Shown: positions 26,151 to 35,030, counted from the first letter of the stretch. The stretch: 64,000 nucleotides of DNA from Streptomyces sp. SID13031 (GCF_010548305.1 NZ_JAAGLV010000005.1:124001-188000); one strand, 5' to 3'. The notes: generated by a model not told the origin, from the sequence alone. Numbers and translations are program-made.

Positions 26151-27659
26151 CTAACCGCAGAAGGATGACGGGAGATCGGGGCAGGGCACCAGACCGTCGC
26201 GCTCGAGGACGGGCTTGGCGGGCGCCGAGGTCAGGTAGGTGAGAAACGCTTCCTGCAGCGAATCGGCACCGGGAGTCTTGTACGTGTAGGCGTACTCGAC
26301 CTCCCAGAACTTGTACGACGAGTCGGCCACCTTCGCCGCCTCCGGTACGACGCCGTCGACCGCGAGCGCCGTGATCGCCGGGAACTTCCGCGAGCCGCCC
26401 AGTTCGGCGTACCCGATCGCGCCCTCGATGTCGTTGACGCGCGCCAGCAACTCCTCCGTCGTACCCACCTCGCAGCGGTGGTGCTTGGCGACCGGGTCGT
26501 CCTTGGTGCGGCAGTCGTCCGAGGTGATGCCCAGCTCCTGATCGCCCGCGAGCACCTTGTCGCGGAAGGTCCGGCGCGACCCCGAGTCCGGCCCGACCCG
26601 CGAAACCATCCGGATCGGCAGATCGCGCCCACCGAGTTGCTTCCAGCTGGTCACCCGGCCGGCGTAGATGTCGCGCAACTGCGCCGACGACAGCGACGCG
26701 ACGTCCGTCGACCGGTTCACCACGACGGCGAACACGACCACCGCGACCGGCATGCCCTGCAGATCCGACGACTCCTCGGCGCGGCCGTCCGACATCGCGA
26801 TCAGCTTCTCCGCGGCGGCCGCGTCCTTGGCGCCGGTCTCGTTCAGCAGCCGCGTTCCGCTCCGGCTGCCGTTCGCCGCGATCGTGATGTCGGCATTTGT
26901 GCACTCGGTGGAGTACGCGCTGCGCAGCTCCCTGATCGTCGGCTCCACGGCGGTCGATCCGACGATCCGCAGCTGACCCGATGAGCAGTTGTCGGGCGGC
27001 TGCAGTACGTCGACCACGAACAGCGCGACCAGCGCCCCGACGAGCACCAGCGACAACGCGCCGAACATCAGCGTCCGCCGGCCCGGTCCGCGTGGCCGTG
27101 GCTCGTGGTACACCCCGCCGCCCGCGGAACCGCCGGCCAGATAGCCCGAGTGCGTGACGCCATCGCCGCGCCCGCTCAGTACGAGCAGGAACTTGAAGCT
27201 GTCGCCGCGGTTGATCGCGGTCCTCGGCAAGATCAGCTTGCTCGTCTCGATGAAGTTCTCCGAGTCGAGCTGGCGCTGCAGCATCTCGCCGAGCGCCTCG
27301 GGCTTGGCCTCGGTCACCTCCAGGCCGACGATCTTGCGGTCCGGGAACGCGAACGACACCTTCTCGTGCATGTGGTGCGGCTCGATGTCCATGCCGCCGG
27401 CGTTGTCGACGCGCAGCAGCACGATGCTCGGATCCGGGACGACCGCGCCCTGGTACCGGACCTCGACGTCGACCATGTGCGAGCTGGGGAAGACCCCGAT
27501 CGGCGCGTCCACCTGGACCCGGTAGACGAGGCGTTTGCGGCGCAGGAAGTACCGGTCGACCAGCCAGACGATCACCGTGCCGATCAGCGCGGTGGCCGCG
27601 ATCACGGTCTCCAGGTTGATATCCCCGAGACCGGAGAAGTCCACGGTCAGTACCTTCAT
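26151..27659 (-). CDS. Membrane-anchored PstS-like substrate-binding protein with an N-terminal sensor-like region
   Basis: About 502 residues. Residues 15-40 are a hydrophobic segment (TVIAATALIGTVIVWLVDRYF), followed by a roughly 150-residue region beginning RRKRLVYRVQVDAPIG. A second membrane segment (FGALSLVLVGALVALFVV) comes next. The remainder is a phosphate-binding-protein-like domain: IVGSTAVEPTIRELR, GSRSGT, and PDSGSRRTFRD are PstS-type oxyanion loops. A binding domain tethered by two membrane spans is unlike normal secreted PstS; similar architectures occur in streptomycetes. No transporter permease or ATPase lies nearby. The start is uncertain: ATG 27659 or ATG 27680, neither with a good ribosome site. 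Ligand unknown. Confidence 0.75.
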   Translation of the reverse strand: MKVLTVDFSGLGDINLETVIAATALIGTVIVWLVDRYFLRRKRLVYRVQVDAPIGVFPSSHMVDVEVRYQGAVVPDPSIVLLRVDNAGGMDIEPHHMHEKVSFAFPDRKIVGLEVTEAKPEALGEMLQRQLDSENFIETSKLILPRTAINRGDSFKFLLVLSGRGDGVTHSGYLAGGSAGGGVYHEPRPRGPGRRTLMFGALSLVLVGALVALFVVDVLQPPDNCSSGQLRIVGSTAVEPTIRELRSAYSTECTNADITIAANGSRSGTRLLNETGAKDAAAAEKLIAMSDGRAEESSDLQGMPVAVVVFAVVVNRSTDVASLSSAQLRDIYAGRVTSWKQLGGRDLPIRMVSRVGPDSGSRRTFRDKVLAGDQELGITSDDCRTKDDPVAKHHRCEVGTTEELLARVNDIEGAIGYAELGGSRKFPAITALAVDGVVPEAAKVADSSYKFWEVEYAYTYKTPGADSLQEAFLTYLTSAPAKPVLERDGLVPCPDLPSSFCG

Positions 27660-27840
27660 CGAACCCAAGGCGGAATTCATTGCCCCCACAGCATCCGTCG
27701 GCGGACCAGCGAGCGTAGGCAGCGCCGGCGGCGACCACGTGAACAACAATTGAATGTCCCGCTGCAATCGTTCCCTTACCCTTCGCTGACACACCCGGAC
27801 AGGCCTTGGCGAGGCCGCCACCTTCTGCAAGATTGGCCTT

Positions 27841-29199
27841 ATGGCTGAACAGGTTGACGTGGTCGTGATCGGGTTGGGCGTCGGCGGCGAGGAGGCCTCC
27901 GGCCGGCTGGCGCAGGCGGGACTGACCGTGGTCGGCATCGAGCCGCGCCTGGTCGGCGGTGAGTGCCCGTACTTCGGCTGCATCCCGAGCAAGATGATGA
28001 TCCGCGCGGGCAACCTGATCGCCGAGACCCGCCGCGTCGACGGCATGGCCGGTACGGCGACGATCGCTCCCGACTGGGCCCCGGTCGCCAAGCGGATTCG
28101 CGATGAGGCGACCGACAACTGGAACGACAAGGTCGCCGTCGATCGCCTGGTCGGCAAGGGTGTGACGTTCGTCCGTGGCCACGGCAAGATCACCGGTCCG
28201 GGCCGGGTGGTGTCAGGCGATCGCGAGTTCGAGGCGAGCCGCGGCATCATCGTGGCCACCGGCACGGTCCCTGTCGTCCCGCCGATCGAAGGACTGGCCG
28301 GTACGCCGTTCTGGACCAGCCAGGACGCGATCCAGGTCGAGACGCTACCGGCCTCGTTGCTGGTGCTCGGTGGTGGCGCGATCGGGTTGGAGCTGACGCA
28401 GGTCTTTGCGCGATTCGGCGTACAGGTGACCGTGGTCGAAGGCTCTGACCGGGTACTGGCCGCAGAGGAGCCCGAGTCGAGCGACCTGGCCCAGGCCGCG
28501 TTGGAGCGAGACGGCGTGACCTTCCGGATCGGCGCGCACGCCAAGTCGGTCAGCCACGACGGCGACGGATTCACCCTCACGCTGGCGGACGGCAACACCG
28601 TCTCGGGCGAGAAGTTGCTGGTGGCAACCGGACGCCGGGTGGACATCAAGGATCTCGGCCTCGACCAGGTCGGTCTCGACCCCGCGGCGCGCCGGATCGA
28701 GGTCGACGAGCATGTGCGCGCGGGCGACGGGGTCTGGGCGATCGGCGACGTCACCGGCGTCGGGGTGTTCACGCACAACGCGATGTACCAGGCCAACATC
28801 GCCGTCCTCGACCTGCTCGGCGCGGCGGACGCGCCGGTCGCGAGCTATCACGCGATGCCGCGGGTGACCTTCACCGATCCGGAGATCGGGGCGGTCGGGC
28901 TGACCGAGAAGCAGGCGCGCGAGCAGGGTCTCGACGTACGGACCGGGATCACCCAGGTGCCGTCCTCGACTCGTGGCTGGATTCACAAGGCGGGCAACGA
29001 GGGATTCATCAAGCTGATCATGGACAATGAGCGGGGCGTTCTGGTCGGCGCGACGAGTTCGGGTCCGACCGGCGGAGAGGTGCTCGGTGCGCTCGCGCTG
29101 GCGGTGCACGCCGCGGTACCGGTTCACTCTCTGCAACAGATGATCTACGCATACCCGACCATTCACCGGGCGATCGGGGACGCCGTCAAGGAGCTGTAA
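27841..29199 (+). CDS. NAD(P)/FAD-dependent pyridine nucleotide-disulfide oxidoreductase
   Basis: 452 residues of the class I disulfide reductase family. FAD site GLGVGGEEASGRLAQAG, redox pair C-P-Y-F-G-C in GECPYFGCIPSK, NAD(P) site LGGGAIGLELTQ, second FAD motif VWAIGDVTG, and C-terminal dimerisation domain. In dihydrolipoamide dehydrogenase and glutathione reductase a His-Glu pair lies in an HPT-x-x-E motif near the end. Here the corresponding segment reads AYPTIHRAIGDAV, so the acid-base His is not in the usual place. The protein is therefore probably not a true dihydrolipoamide dehydrogenase; mercuric reductase-like and uncharacterised quinone/disulfide reductases are alternatives. Monocistronic, divergent from the PstS-like gene. 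Confidence 0.85.
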   Translation: MAEQVDVVVIGLGVGGEEASGRLAQAGLTVVGIEPRLVGGECPYFGCIPSKMMIRAGNLIAETRRVDGMAGTATIAPDWAPVAKRIRDEATDNWNDKVAVDRLVGKGVTFVRGHGKITGPGRVVSGDREFEASRGIIVATGTVPVVPPIEGLAGTPFWTSQDAIQVETLPASLLVLGGGAIGLELTQVFARFGVQVTVVEGSDRVLAAEEPESSDLAQAALERDGVTFRIGAHAKSVSHDGDGFTLTLADGNTVSGEKLLVATGRRVDIKDLGLDQVGLDPAARRIEVDEHVRAGDGVWAIGDVTGVGVFTHNAMYQANIAVLDLLGAADAPVASYHAMPRVTFTDPEIGAVGLTEKQAREQGLDVRTGITQVPSSTRGWIHKAGNEGFIKLIMDNERGVLVGATSSGPTGGEVLGALALAVHAAVPVHSLQQMIYAYPTIHRAIGDAVKEL

Positions 29200-29246
29200 T
29201 CGGCGCCTTGTTGCGATCGGGTCGCAACTAGATCAAGAATGTCCGC

Positions 29247-30278
29247 ATGCATGTTCCTGACGGGTTCTTCGACGCGCCCACCTCCATCGCGACCGGCCTG
29301 ATCGCCGCCGGCGCGGTCGGCTTCAGCCTGCAGCGCGCCAACCGGGAGATCCGCGAGACGGGCCCGGCGCTGGCCGGGCTGACCGCAGCCTTCGTCTTCG
29401 CCGTCCAGATGGTCAACTTCCCGGTCGGCGCCGGGACCAGCGGACACCTGCTCGGCGGTGCGCTCGCCGCGGCGCTGGTCGGGCCGTGGACGGGCGTGCT
29501 GGTGATGTCGACCGTGCTGCTCGTCCAAGGCCTGCTCTTCGCCGACGGCGGGCTGACCGCGCTCGGCACGAACATCACCCTGATGGGTCTGATCACCGTT
29601 CTCGTCGGGTACTTCGTGACGCGAGCCCTGTTGACGGTGCTGCCCAAGCGCGTCGGCAGCGTCGTACCGGCGACGACCGTCGGTGCCCTCATCTCGGTCC
29701 CCGTCGCGGCGCTGTGCTTCACCGGCCTGTACGCAATCGGCGGCGCGGTCGACATCCCGCTCGGCAAACTCGCCACGGCGATGGTCGGCTGGCACGTCCT
29801 GGTCGGTCTCGGCGAGGCCGTGATCACCGCCGCCGTGCTGAGCGCGGTCGTCGCGACCCGCCCCGACCTCGTCTACGCCGCCCGTCATCTACAGGCCGAC
29901 CTCGTCCTGGTCGATGCCGATGGCAACAGCTCGACCGTCTCGCCGGACCGCCCGATCGCGGCCAAGCCGGCCGGCCGGTCGTACGGGATCGGCATCGCGG
30001 CCACGCTGATCGTCGCCGGGGTGATCAGCCTGTTCGCGAGTGCACACCCGGACGGGCTCGAGTTCGTCGGCGCCAAACTCGGCTTCGAGAGCGCGGCCAA
30101 GGACTCGGCGGTCGCGGGCAGCCCGCTGGCCGACTACGGCGTGAGCGGGATCGGCAACTCGCAGGTGTCGGGCGCGCTGGCCGGCATCATCGGCGTACTG
30201 GTGACGATCGTCCTCGGACTGGCGATCGCGAAGATCGCCTCCCTGCGCTCGTCGGCCCGCGTGGACAAGGCCGTCTGA
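29247..30278 (+). CDS. cbiM: ECF-type metal transporter component CbiM fused to a CbiN-like (PDGLE) domain
   Basis: 343 residues. The N-terminus MHVPDGFFDAP is the conserved CbiM/NikM metal-binding start, where the N-terminal amine, His2 and later His bind Co2+ or Ni2+. Six or so membrane helices follow, with GHLLGGALAA and NITLMG segments. The C-terminal part carries HPDGLEFVG, the PDGLE motif of CbiN, then a final membrane helix. So the M and N parts are fused. It begins a four-gene block with CbiQ and CbiO. Cobalt or nickel cannot be told apart from these motifs. No cobalamin riboswitch fits in the 47 bases upstream. Confidence 0.9.
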   Translation: MHVPDGFFDAPTSIATGLIAAGAVGFSLQRANREIRETGPALAGLTAAFVFAVQMVNFPVGAGTSGHLLGGALAAALVGPWTGVLVMSTVLLVQGLLFADGGLTALGTNITLMGLITVLVGYFVTRALLTVLPKRVGSVVPATTVGALISVPVAALCFTGLYAIGGAVDIPLGKLATAMVGWHVLVGLGEAVITAAVLSAVVATRPDLVYAARHLQADLVLVDADGNSSTVSPDRPIAAKPAGRSYGIGIAATLIVAGVISLFASAHPDGLEFVGAKLGFESAAKDSAVAGSPLADYGVSGIGNSQVSGALAGIIGVLVTIVLGLAIAKIASLRSSARVDKAV

Positions 30279-30331
30279 TGAGCCTTCTTTCCACCTGGAG
30301 CGAGTGGACCGACTGGCCCGAGCAGTCATGA
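30278..30331 (+). CDS. Possible 17-residue coupled mini-ORF between cbiM and cbiQ
   Basis: ATG at 30278 overlaps the cbiM stop by one base (TGATG). The frame reads MSLLSTWSEWTDWPEQS and its TGA (30329-30331) overlaps the ATG at 30328 of CbiQ as ATGA. Overlaps at both ends suggest a translational relay rather than a random frame, but a GTG start for CbiQ at 30304 would remove the second overlap. Four tryptophans or other aromatics in 17 residues is unusual. No family known; it may be only a spacer. Confidence 0.3.
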   Translation: MSLLSTWSEWTDWPEQS

Positions 30332-31095
30332 GTGGTTCAGCCGGCGACGGTCTGCTGGTCGCGGTGGACAGCCGGATCCACCGGTTGCCCGCGCAGGTCA
30401 AGATCGTCGCGCTGTTCGTCTTCGTACTCGCTGTCGTGTCCACCCCGGCCGGCGTCTTCTGGGCCTTCGCCCTGTACGCCGGACTGCTTGCCGGCGCCGT
30501 CGCGCTGGCAAAGTTGCCGGTGACAACGGTGATGAGGCGGCTCGCCGTCGAGACGCCGTTCATCGTGTTCGCCCTGGTGCTGCCGTTCGTCGCGACGGGC
30601 CCACAGGTCGACGTACTGGGCCTGTCGGTGTCGGAGTCCGGCGTGCTCGGCTCGTGGAACGTGCTGGCCAAGGGGACGCTCGGGGTGATCGCGGCGATCG
30701 TGCTGTCCGCCTCGACCGCGCCGCGCGAGTTGCTCGCCGGGTTGGAGCGGCTGCGGTTGCCGTCGACGCTGGTCGCGATCCTCTCGTTCATGGTCCGGTA
30801 CTTGAGTGTGGTGTCCGATGACCTGCACCGGATGCGGATCGCCCGGGAGTCACGCGGGTACGCCGGCGGCCGGGCCGGTCACTTCAAGGCGGTCGCCGCA
30901 GGCGTAGGTGCTCTGTTCGTGCGGAGCTTCGAGCGCGGCGAGCGGGTCCACCTGGCGATGCAGTCGCGTGGCTACACCGGCCGCATGCCCCAGCTCGCGG
31001 CATCAGGCGCGGCGCGCAATCAGTGGGCCGAGGGGCTCGCGATCTCCCTGCTCGCAGTGGTCATCGCGGTGACGGCTAGGGTTGCTGGCTTGTGA
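30328..31095 (+). CDS. cbiQ: ECF transporter transmembrane protein CbiQ (T component)
   Basis: 255 residues from the ATG at 30328; GTG at 30304 is an alternative with GGAG only 3 bases before it. Hydrophobic helices (VKIVALFVFVLAVVSTPAG, FIVFALVLPFVA) precede the cytoplasmic coupling region. That region holds the ARESRGYAGG and AMQSRGYTGR repeats, the A-R-G type motifs that touch the ATPase. It transmits ATP-driven movement to the CbiM substrate component. Its TGA overlaps the CbiO start (GTGA). Confidence 0.9.
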   Translation: MSGSAGDGLLVAVDSRIHRLPAQVKIVALFVFVLAVVSTPAGVFWAFALYAGLLAGAVALAKLPVTTVMRRLAVETPFIVFALVLPFVATGPQVDVLGLSVSESGVLGSWNVLAKGTLGVIAAIVLSASTAPRELLAGLERLRLPSTLVAILSFMVRYLSVVSDDLHRMRIARESRGYAGGRAGHFKAVAAGVGALFVRSFERGERVHLAMQSRGYTGRMPQLAASGAARNQWAEGLAISLLAVVIAVTARVAGL

Positions 31096-31862
31096 GCGGT
31101 CCATCGATCCACGTCGAGCGTCTCGTCTTCGCCTACCCCGACGGCCGGCAGGCGCTGTACGGCGTCGACTTCACCGTCCAGCGTGGCGAACGGGTGGCTC
31201 TGCTCGGTCCGAACGGCGCCGGCAAGACCACGCTCGTCCTGCACCTCAACGGCATCCTCGGCTCGGTCGCGGGTGGCAGTGGTAGCGGCCGGATCCAGAT
31301 CGGCGGCTCGGATCTGCATCGCGAGCACCTGCCCGAAGTACGCCGGAAGGTAGGTCTGGTCTTCCAGGACCCCGACGACCAGCTCTTCATGCCGACCGTC
31401 CGCGATGACGTCGCCTTCGGTCCCGCGAACCTGGGGCTGCGGGGTGCGGAGCTGGAAGACCGGGTCAAGGAAGCCCTCGTCCAGGTCGGCATGCAAGACC
31501 ACGCCGACATCGCCCCGCATCACCTGTCCTACGGCCAGCGCCGCCGGGTCGCGGTGGCCACCGTCCTGGCGATGCGCCCCGAAGTACTGGTCCTCGACGA
31601 GCCGTCCAGCAACCTGGACCCAGCCAGCCGTCGCGAACTCGCGGACATCCTGTCCGGCCTCGACGTCACGCTCCTGATGATCACGCACGACCTGCCGTAC
31701 GCCCTCCAGCTCTGCGAACGCAGCCTGCTGATGGACGCGGGCCGGATCGTCGCCGACGGCAAAACCCGCGAGCTCCTGGCCGACCCGGGCCTGATGGCCG
31801 CCCATCGTCTGGAGCTCCCGTACGGCTTCGACCCGTTGTCCGTCCTCGGCCCGGAGCACTGA
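31092..31862 (+). CDS. cbiO: ECF transporter ATP-binding protein CbiO
   Basis: 256 residues, GTG start overlapping the CbiQ stop. Walker A GPNGAGKTT (about residues 37-45), Q-loop VFQDPDDQLF, signature LSYGQRRRVAVA, Walker B VLVLDEPSSNLD, and H-loop MITHDL are all present. The PDDQLF sequence after the Q-loop is typical of metal and vitamin ECF ATPases. A single ATPase gene implies a homodimer. It completes the metal uptake operon begun at 29247. Confidence 0.95.
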   Translation: MSGPSIHVERLVFAYPDGRQALYGVDFTVQRGERVALLGPNGAGKTTLVLHLNGILGSVAGGSGSGRIQIGGSDLHREHLPEVRRKVGLVFQDPDDQLFMPTVRDDVAFGPANLGLRGAELEDRVKEALVQVGMQDHADIAPHHLSYGQRRRVAVATVLAMRPEVLVLDEPSSNLDPASRRELADILSGLDVTLLMITHDLPYALQLCERSLLMDAGRIVADGKTRELLADPGLMAAHRLELPYGFDPLSVLGPEH

Positions 31863-31922
31863 TTGTCGATCTGATGAGGTCCCGCTCGACGCGTTGGCAA
31901 GACCAACCGAAGGGACACCATC

Positions 31923-32578
31923 ATGACCACCATCGCGCCGACCTCGACCAGTTCGACCAGGATCACGTCGTCCACCCGCCGGCTGCTGACCGCGGGGATC
32001 ATCGCCGGCCCGTTCTTCAGCGTCCTCGTCGCCGCTCAGGCGCTGACCCGGGATGGCTTCGACGTCCGCAAGCACGCCGCGAGCCTGCTGGCCATCGGCG
32101 ACCTGGGCTGGATCCAGTCCGCCAACTTCGTCATCACCGGAGTGCTGCTGATCGCCGGCGCCGTGGGCCTCCGGCGGGCAGTGGGTATCCGTTGGGCGCC
32201 TCGGCTGCTTGGTCTGTACGGCGTCAGCATGGTCGCCGCCGGGCTGTTCGTTCCTGACCCGGCGCTGGGTTCCCAGTCGGTACGCCGGATGGGCAGCCCG
32301 TGTCGATGAGCTGGCACGGCAGCCTGCATTTCGCGGCGGGTGGCATCGGGTTTCTGGGTTTCGTCATCGGCTGTCTCGTTTTGGCCCGGCGGTTCGCGCG
32401 TGGTGGGGAGCGTGGCTGGTCGGCGTACTCGGTGGTCACCGCTGTCTCCTTCCTGGCAGCCTTCGCAGGCATCGCGTCGGGCTCGGCCGGCGGGGGAGTG
32501 CTCGCCTTCTACGCGGCCGTCGCGGTCGGGTGGAGCTGGGTCTCGCTGGTACTGCGCAAGTTCCAGCGGGCCGTCTAG
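31923..32578 (+). pseudogene. DUF998 membrane protein, frameshifted
   Basis: The first frame (31923 on) gives membrane helices TAGIIAGPFFSVLVAAQ and VITGVLLIAGAVGL, and ends DPALG before running into unrelated residues and a stop at 32309. The frame one base earlier continues the family pattern directly: FPVGTPDGQPVSMSWHG, LHFAAGGIGFLGFVIG, to the stop at 32578. One base is missing around 32268-32275. Joined, the product is about 218 residues, the normal DUF998 length. A good ribosome site (AAGGGA) precedes the ATG. The run GCGCTGGGTTCCC is not a canonical slippery heptamer, so mutation or a sequencing error is more likely than programmed frameshifting. Confidence 0.8.
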
Positions 32579-33723
32579 CGCTTGAGGGTGCGGTCGAAGA
32601 ATGACCGGACCGTATGGCGGATCAGCGGAACTGAGAGCGCCGGGTCGATCGTGCCGACGAGTTTGGCGCGGTCACCGGCGCTCATCAGCCCGGCGGTTTG
32701 CAGCTGCGGCGCCATGGCGCCCAGGTCGCTGAAGACCGAGTGGTTGGCGTCGGCGATCTCGGTACGACGTACAGGGCCGTGGTGGGCGAGGAGCGCCGAC
32801 CAGGAACTGTCGAAGCGGGCGTCCCGGTAGCCGTCCGTGCCGGTGAGGAGCAGCGGGCGATCGATGCCGTGCTGGGCGATGGGGTAGAGCTCATTCGGTT
32901 CGCCTGGTTGCAGTGGCAGATAGTCGAGGTAGCCCTCGAGGTTGATGGCTGCCTTCAGTTGGTGGTTCTCGTACAGGGCCTGGGCTGCGGTCGCGCCACC
33001 GGCCGAGTGGCCGTAGATGCCGACTCTGCGCGGATCGATCGGTACGCCGAGGCGGCTCAGCTGGGAGAGCACGAAACGGATGTCGGCCAGCCGGGTTGTC
33101 ATCATCAGGCGGGACAGGACGGGGTCGGTCGGCGTCGTGGGTGGCATCTCGATCTCGCGCAGCCGGCCGTCGGGGAACTCGACCTCGCTGGTCTCACCGG
33201 GGTGATCGACGGTGACGACGGTGTAGCCGTGGCTGGCGAGTTCCTCGGCGAGGCCCGTGCCGAGCGTCCGGGGGTCGACGCCACCGGGGGAGTAGAGGAC
33301 GACAGGACGACGTACCGGCAGCGGTGGCGCATCGACGTACGAGTGGGTCAGAGTGGCGCCCCAATCCACGCCTGCGGGCAGGCCGTGGACCCAGGCATCG
33401 AACCCCTTGAAGGCATTGGCGGCCTTCGGTGTCATCTGCGGCGCCGGCCGGTATCCGCGAGTCGTCAAGGCTGGGTAGAAGACGGTGATCATCAGCTCGC
33501 GATCCGGGCTGCCGTCCCATGGATCGACTCTGCCCCTCTCGATGAGGTGCAGGGTTCTCACCCCGAGCTGATGCGGTCCGGTCGGTGCCGGCAACCTCAA
33601 CCGGAGGTCTGCCGACGGTGAGGGTGAAGTAGAGGTCGAGGCGGCTTGCGTGGTGGTTGCCGTCGGCATCGCGACGGCGAGGCTGATCAGGGCCAGGAAG
33701 ATTCGTCGGGTCAACATGTCCAT
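32575..33723 (-). CDS. Secreted alpha/beta hydrolase, platelet-activating-factor acetylhydrolase-like
   Basis: About 382 residues from the ATG at 33723, chosen because it begins a signal peptide (MLTRRIFLALISLAVAMP). A longer frame from 33837 puts a polar, proline-rich stretch before it. The nucleophile elbow is GHSAGG (about two-thirds along), with YSPGG as the oxyanion strand and NHSVF near the end carrying the likely catalytic His. This resembles the lipase/PAF-acetylhydrolase group that cleaves short acyl esters. Exported or lipid-anchored at the surface. Its end overlaps the DUF998 gene end by 4 bases, convergent. Confidence 0.8.
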   Translation of the reverse strand: MDMLTRRIFLALISLAVAMPTATTTQAASTSTSPSPSADLRLRLPAPTGPHQLGVRTLHLIERGRVDPWDGSPDRELMITVFYPALTTRGYRPAPQMTPKAANAFKGFDAWVHGLPAGVDWGATLTHSYVDAPPLPVRRPVVLYSPGGVDPRTLGTGLAEELASHGYTVVTVDHPGETSEVEFPDGRLREIEMPPTTPTDPVLSRLMMTTRLADIRFVLSQLSRLGVPIDPRRVGIYGHSAGGATAAQALYENHQLKAAINLEGYLDYLPLQPGEPNELYPIAQHGIDRPLLLTGTDGYRDARFDSSWSALLAHHGPVRRTEIADANHSVFSDLGAMAPQLQTAGLMSAGDRAKLVGTIDPALSVPLIRHTVRSFFDRTLKR

Positions 33724-33950
33724 CACGGTGGCAGCGGGCGGCCGTCTCACGGCGCGATCCGGCCGGATCTCCATCCCGGCGGGGACGAAGTTCCACCGAG
33801 GGGTGGACCGGGAAACGGGAGTTACTGAGTTGGGCAAAGGCCGGTGAATTTCTTACCGAGGTCTTGCGTGTTACTCGCTGGTCAGGAATGGTGACTCACA
33901 GTTCACCCTGCCTTGGTCTCCCCCCAACCAGCGCAAAGGCGGTCCGCCCC

Positions 33951-34751
33951 ATGACTGTTCACTTCACCCGGCCACTTGCCGGACTCATCGGCGCAGCAGT
34001 TCTCGGTGCTGCACTCCTCACTCCCACTGCCGCCCATGCCGCGCCGCCGGTCTACGTCGCCCTCGGCGACTCGTACGCCTCGGGCGTCGGCACCCGCACC
34101 TACATCGCGGACAGCGGCTCGTGCCAGCGCTCGACCAAGTCCTACCCGTACCTCGATGCCGGCCGCGTCGGCGCGGCGCTCACCTTCGTCGCTTGCTCCG
34201 GCGCCCGGGTCGCGGACGTGACGGCCAACCAGCTCGGCCCGCTGAACAGCGGCGTCAAGTGGGTGACTCTCCAGGTCGGTGGCAACGACGCCGGCTTCTC
34301 GTCGGTGATCACCGAGTGCGCGAAGCCGTCCTGGCTCGGCGACTGCACGAGCGCGGTCAACACCGCCCAGGCGACTATCAACAACACGATCCCCGGCCGG
34401 CTCAACACCCTCTACGCGACGGTACGCAGCCGCGCGACGACGGCGAAGGTGATCATCGTCGGCTATCCACGGCTGTTCAACGGGACCGACTGCAACGCCG
34501 GCACCTTCTTCAGCCCCGACGAGATGACCAGGCTGAACGCGACCGCCGACCTGCTCAACTCGAAGCTCGCGACTGCCGCCGGCGCGGTCGGCTTCACCTT
34601 CGTGAACCCGACGTCGGCATTCGTGGGGCATGCCGTCTGCGGCAGTCCCGAGTGGATCAACGGCCTGTCCAACCCGGTCAGCGAGTCCTACCACCCGAAC
34701 ACGACCGGCCAGACGGGCTTCGCGAACCTCGTCGACGACCACCTCACGTAA
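33951..34751 (+). CDS. Secreted SGNH/GDSL esterase-lipase
   Basis: 266 residues from the ATG at 33951. A signal peptide (GLIGAAVLGAALLTPTAAHA, cut after AHA) is followed by block I ALGDSYASGVG with the catalytic serine, block III GGNDAGF with the oxyanion Asn, and block V SYHPNTTG with the catalytic Asp/His region (the Asp is replaced by Ser-x-x-His spacing as in streptomycete esterases). Six cysteines after the leader suggest three disulfides. Extracellular ester hydrolysis, probably of lipids. A strong hairpin follows at 34772. Confidence 0.88.
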   Translation: MTVHFTRPLAGLIGAAVLGAALLTPTAAHAAPPVYVALGDSYASGVGTRTYIADSGSCQRSTKSYPYLDAGRVGAALTFVACSGARVADVTANQLGPLNSGVKWVTLQVGGNDAGFSSVITECAKPSWLGDCTSAVNTAQATINNTIPGRLNTLYATVRSRATTAKVIIVGYPRLFNGTDCNAGTFFSPDEMTRLNATADLLNSKLATAAGAVGFTFVNPTSAFVGHAVCGSPEWINGLSNPVSESYHPNTTGQTGFANLVDDHLT

Positions 34752-34771
34752 CCGCCCGCCCAGATCGGCCA

Positions 34772-34807
34772 CTCGCGGCCTGCGCACCCTCCCGCGCAGG
34801 CCGCGAG
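34772..34807 (+). terminator. Hairpin terminator after the SGNH esterase gene
   Basis: Perfect 13-base inverted repeat: left arm CTCGCGGCCTGCG at 34772-34784, right arm CGCAGGCCGCGAG at 34795-34807, loop of 10 bases. It lies 20 bases after the stop codon. There is no T-run, as is common for actinobacterial terminators. Confidence 0.7.
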
Positions 34808-35007
34808 TTCCCCGGTATGACGGGCCGAAACGACCTTGTTCCATTGGCCTCCTGGTGCCGCGACGCACCAGTGCCAGCACTCTGTGTAGGCCCCGCTGAG
34901 CGGACGTTTCAACGCTGTAGTGACCGTCCGTGAGACCCGGAAACGGTTGGGTGTGAGATGGATCACGTGCGGTCGCGCGCGGGATTCGGCGGATGACAGA
35001 TTGCAGC

Positions 35008-35030
35008 CCTTACGCCCGCTCAGCGTAAGG
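35008..35030 (+). promoter_or_regulatory. Inverted repeat in the leader of the M4 protease gene
   Basis: CCTTACGC (35008-35015) and GCGTAAGG (35023-35030) form an 8-base inverted repeat with a 7-base spacer. It lies just before the ribosome site AAGGGGAGG (35037-35045) of the GTG start at 35054. It could be a repressor site or an mRNA hairpin. The rest of the roughly 245-base gap from 34808 shows nothing else convincing. Confidence 0.45.

Noticed and set aside
27681..28799. 882-residue form of the PstS-like protein
   Set aside because: The upstream part is antisense to the flavoprotein gene and is low-complexity; the membrane segment begins near 27659.
32262..32280. Programmed -1 frameshift in the DUF998 gene
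   Set aside because: No slippery heptamer of the X-XXY-YYZ kind and no evident stimulatory structure; a simple indel is more likely.
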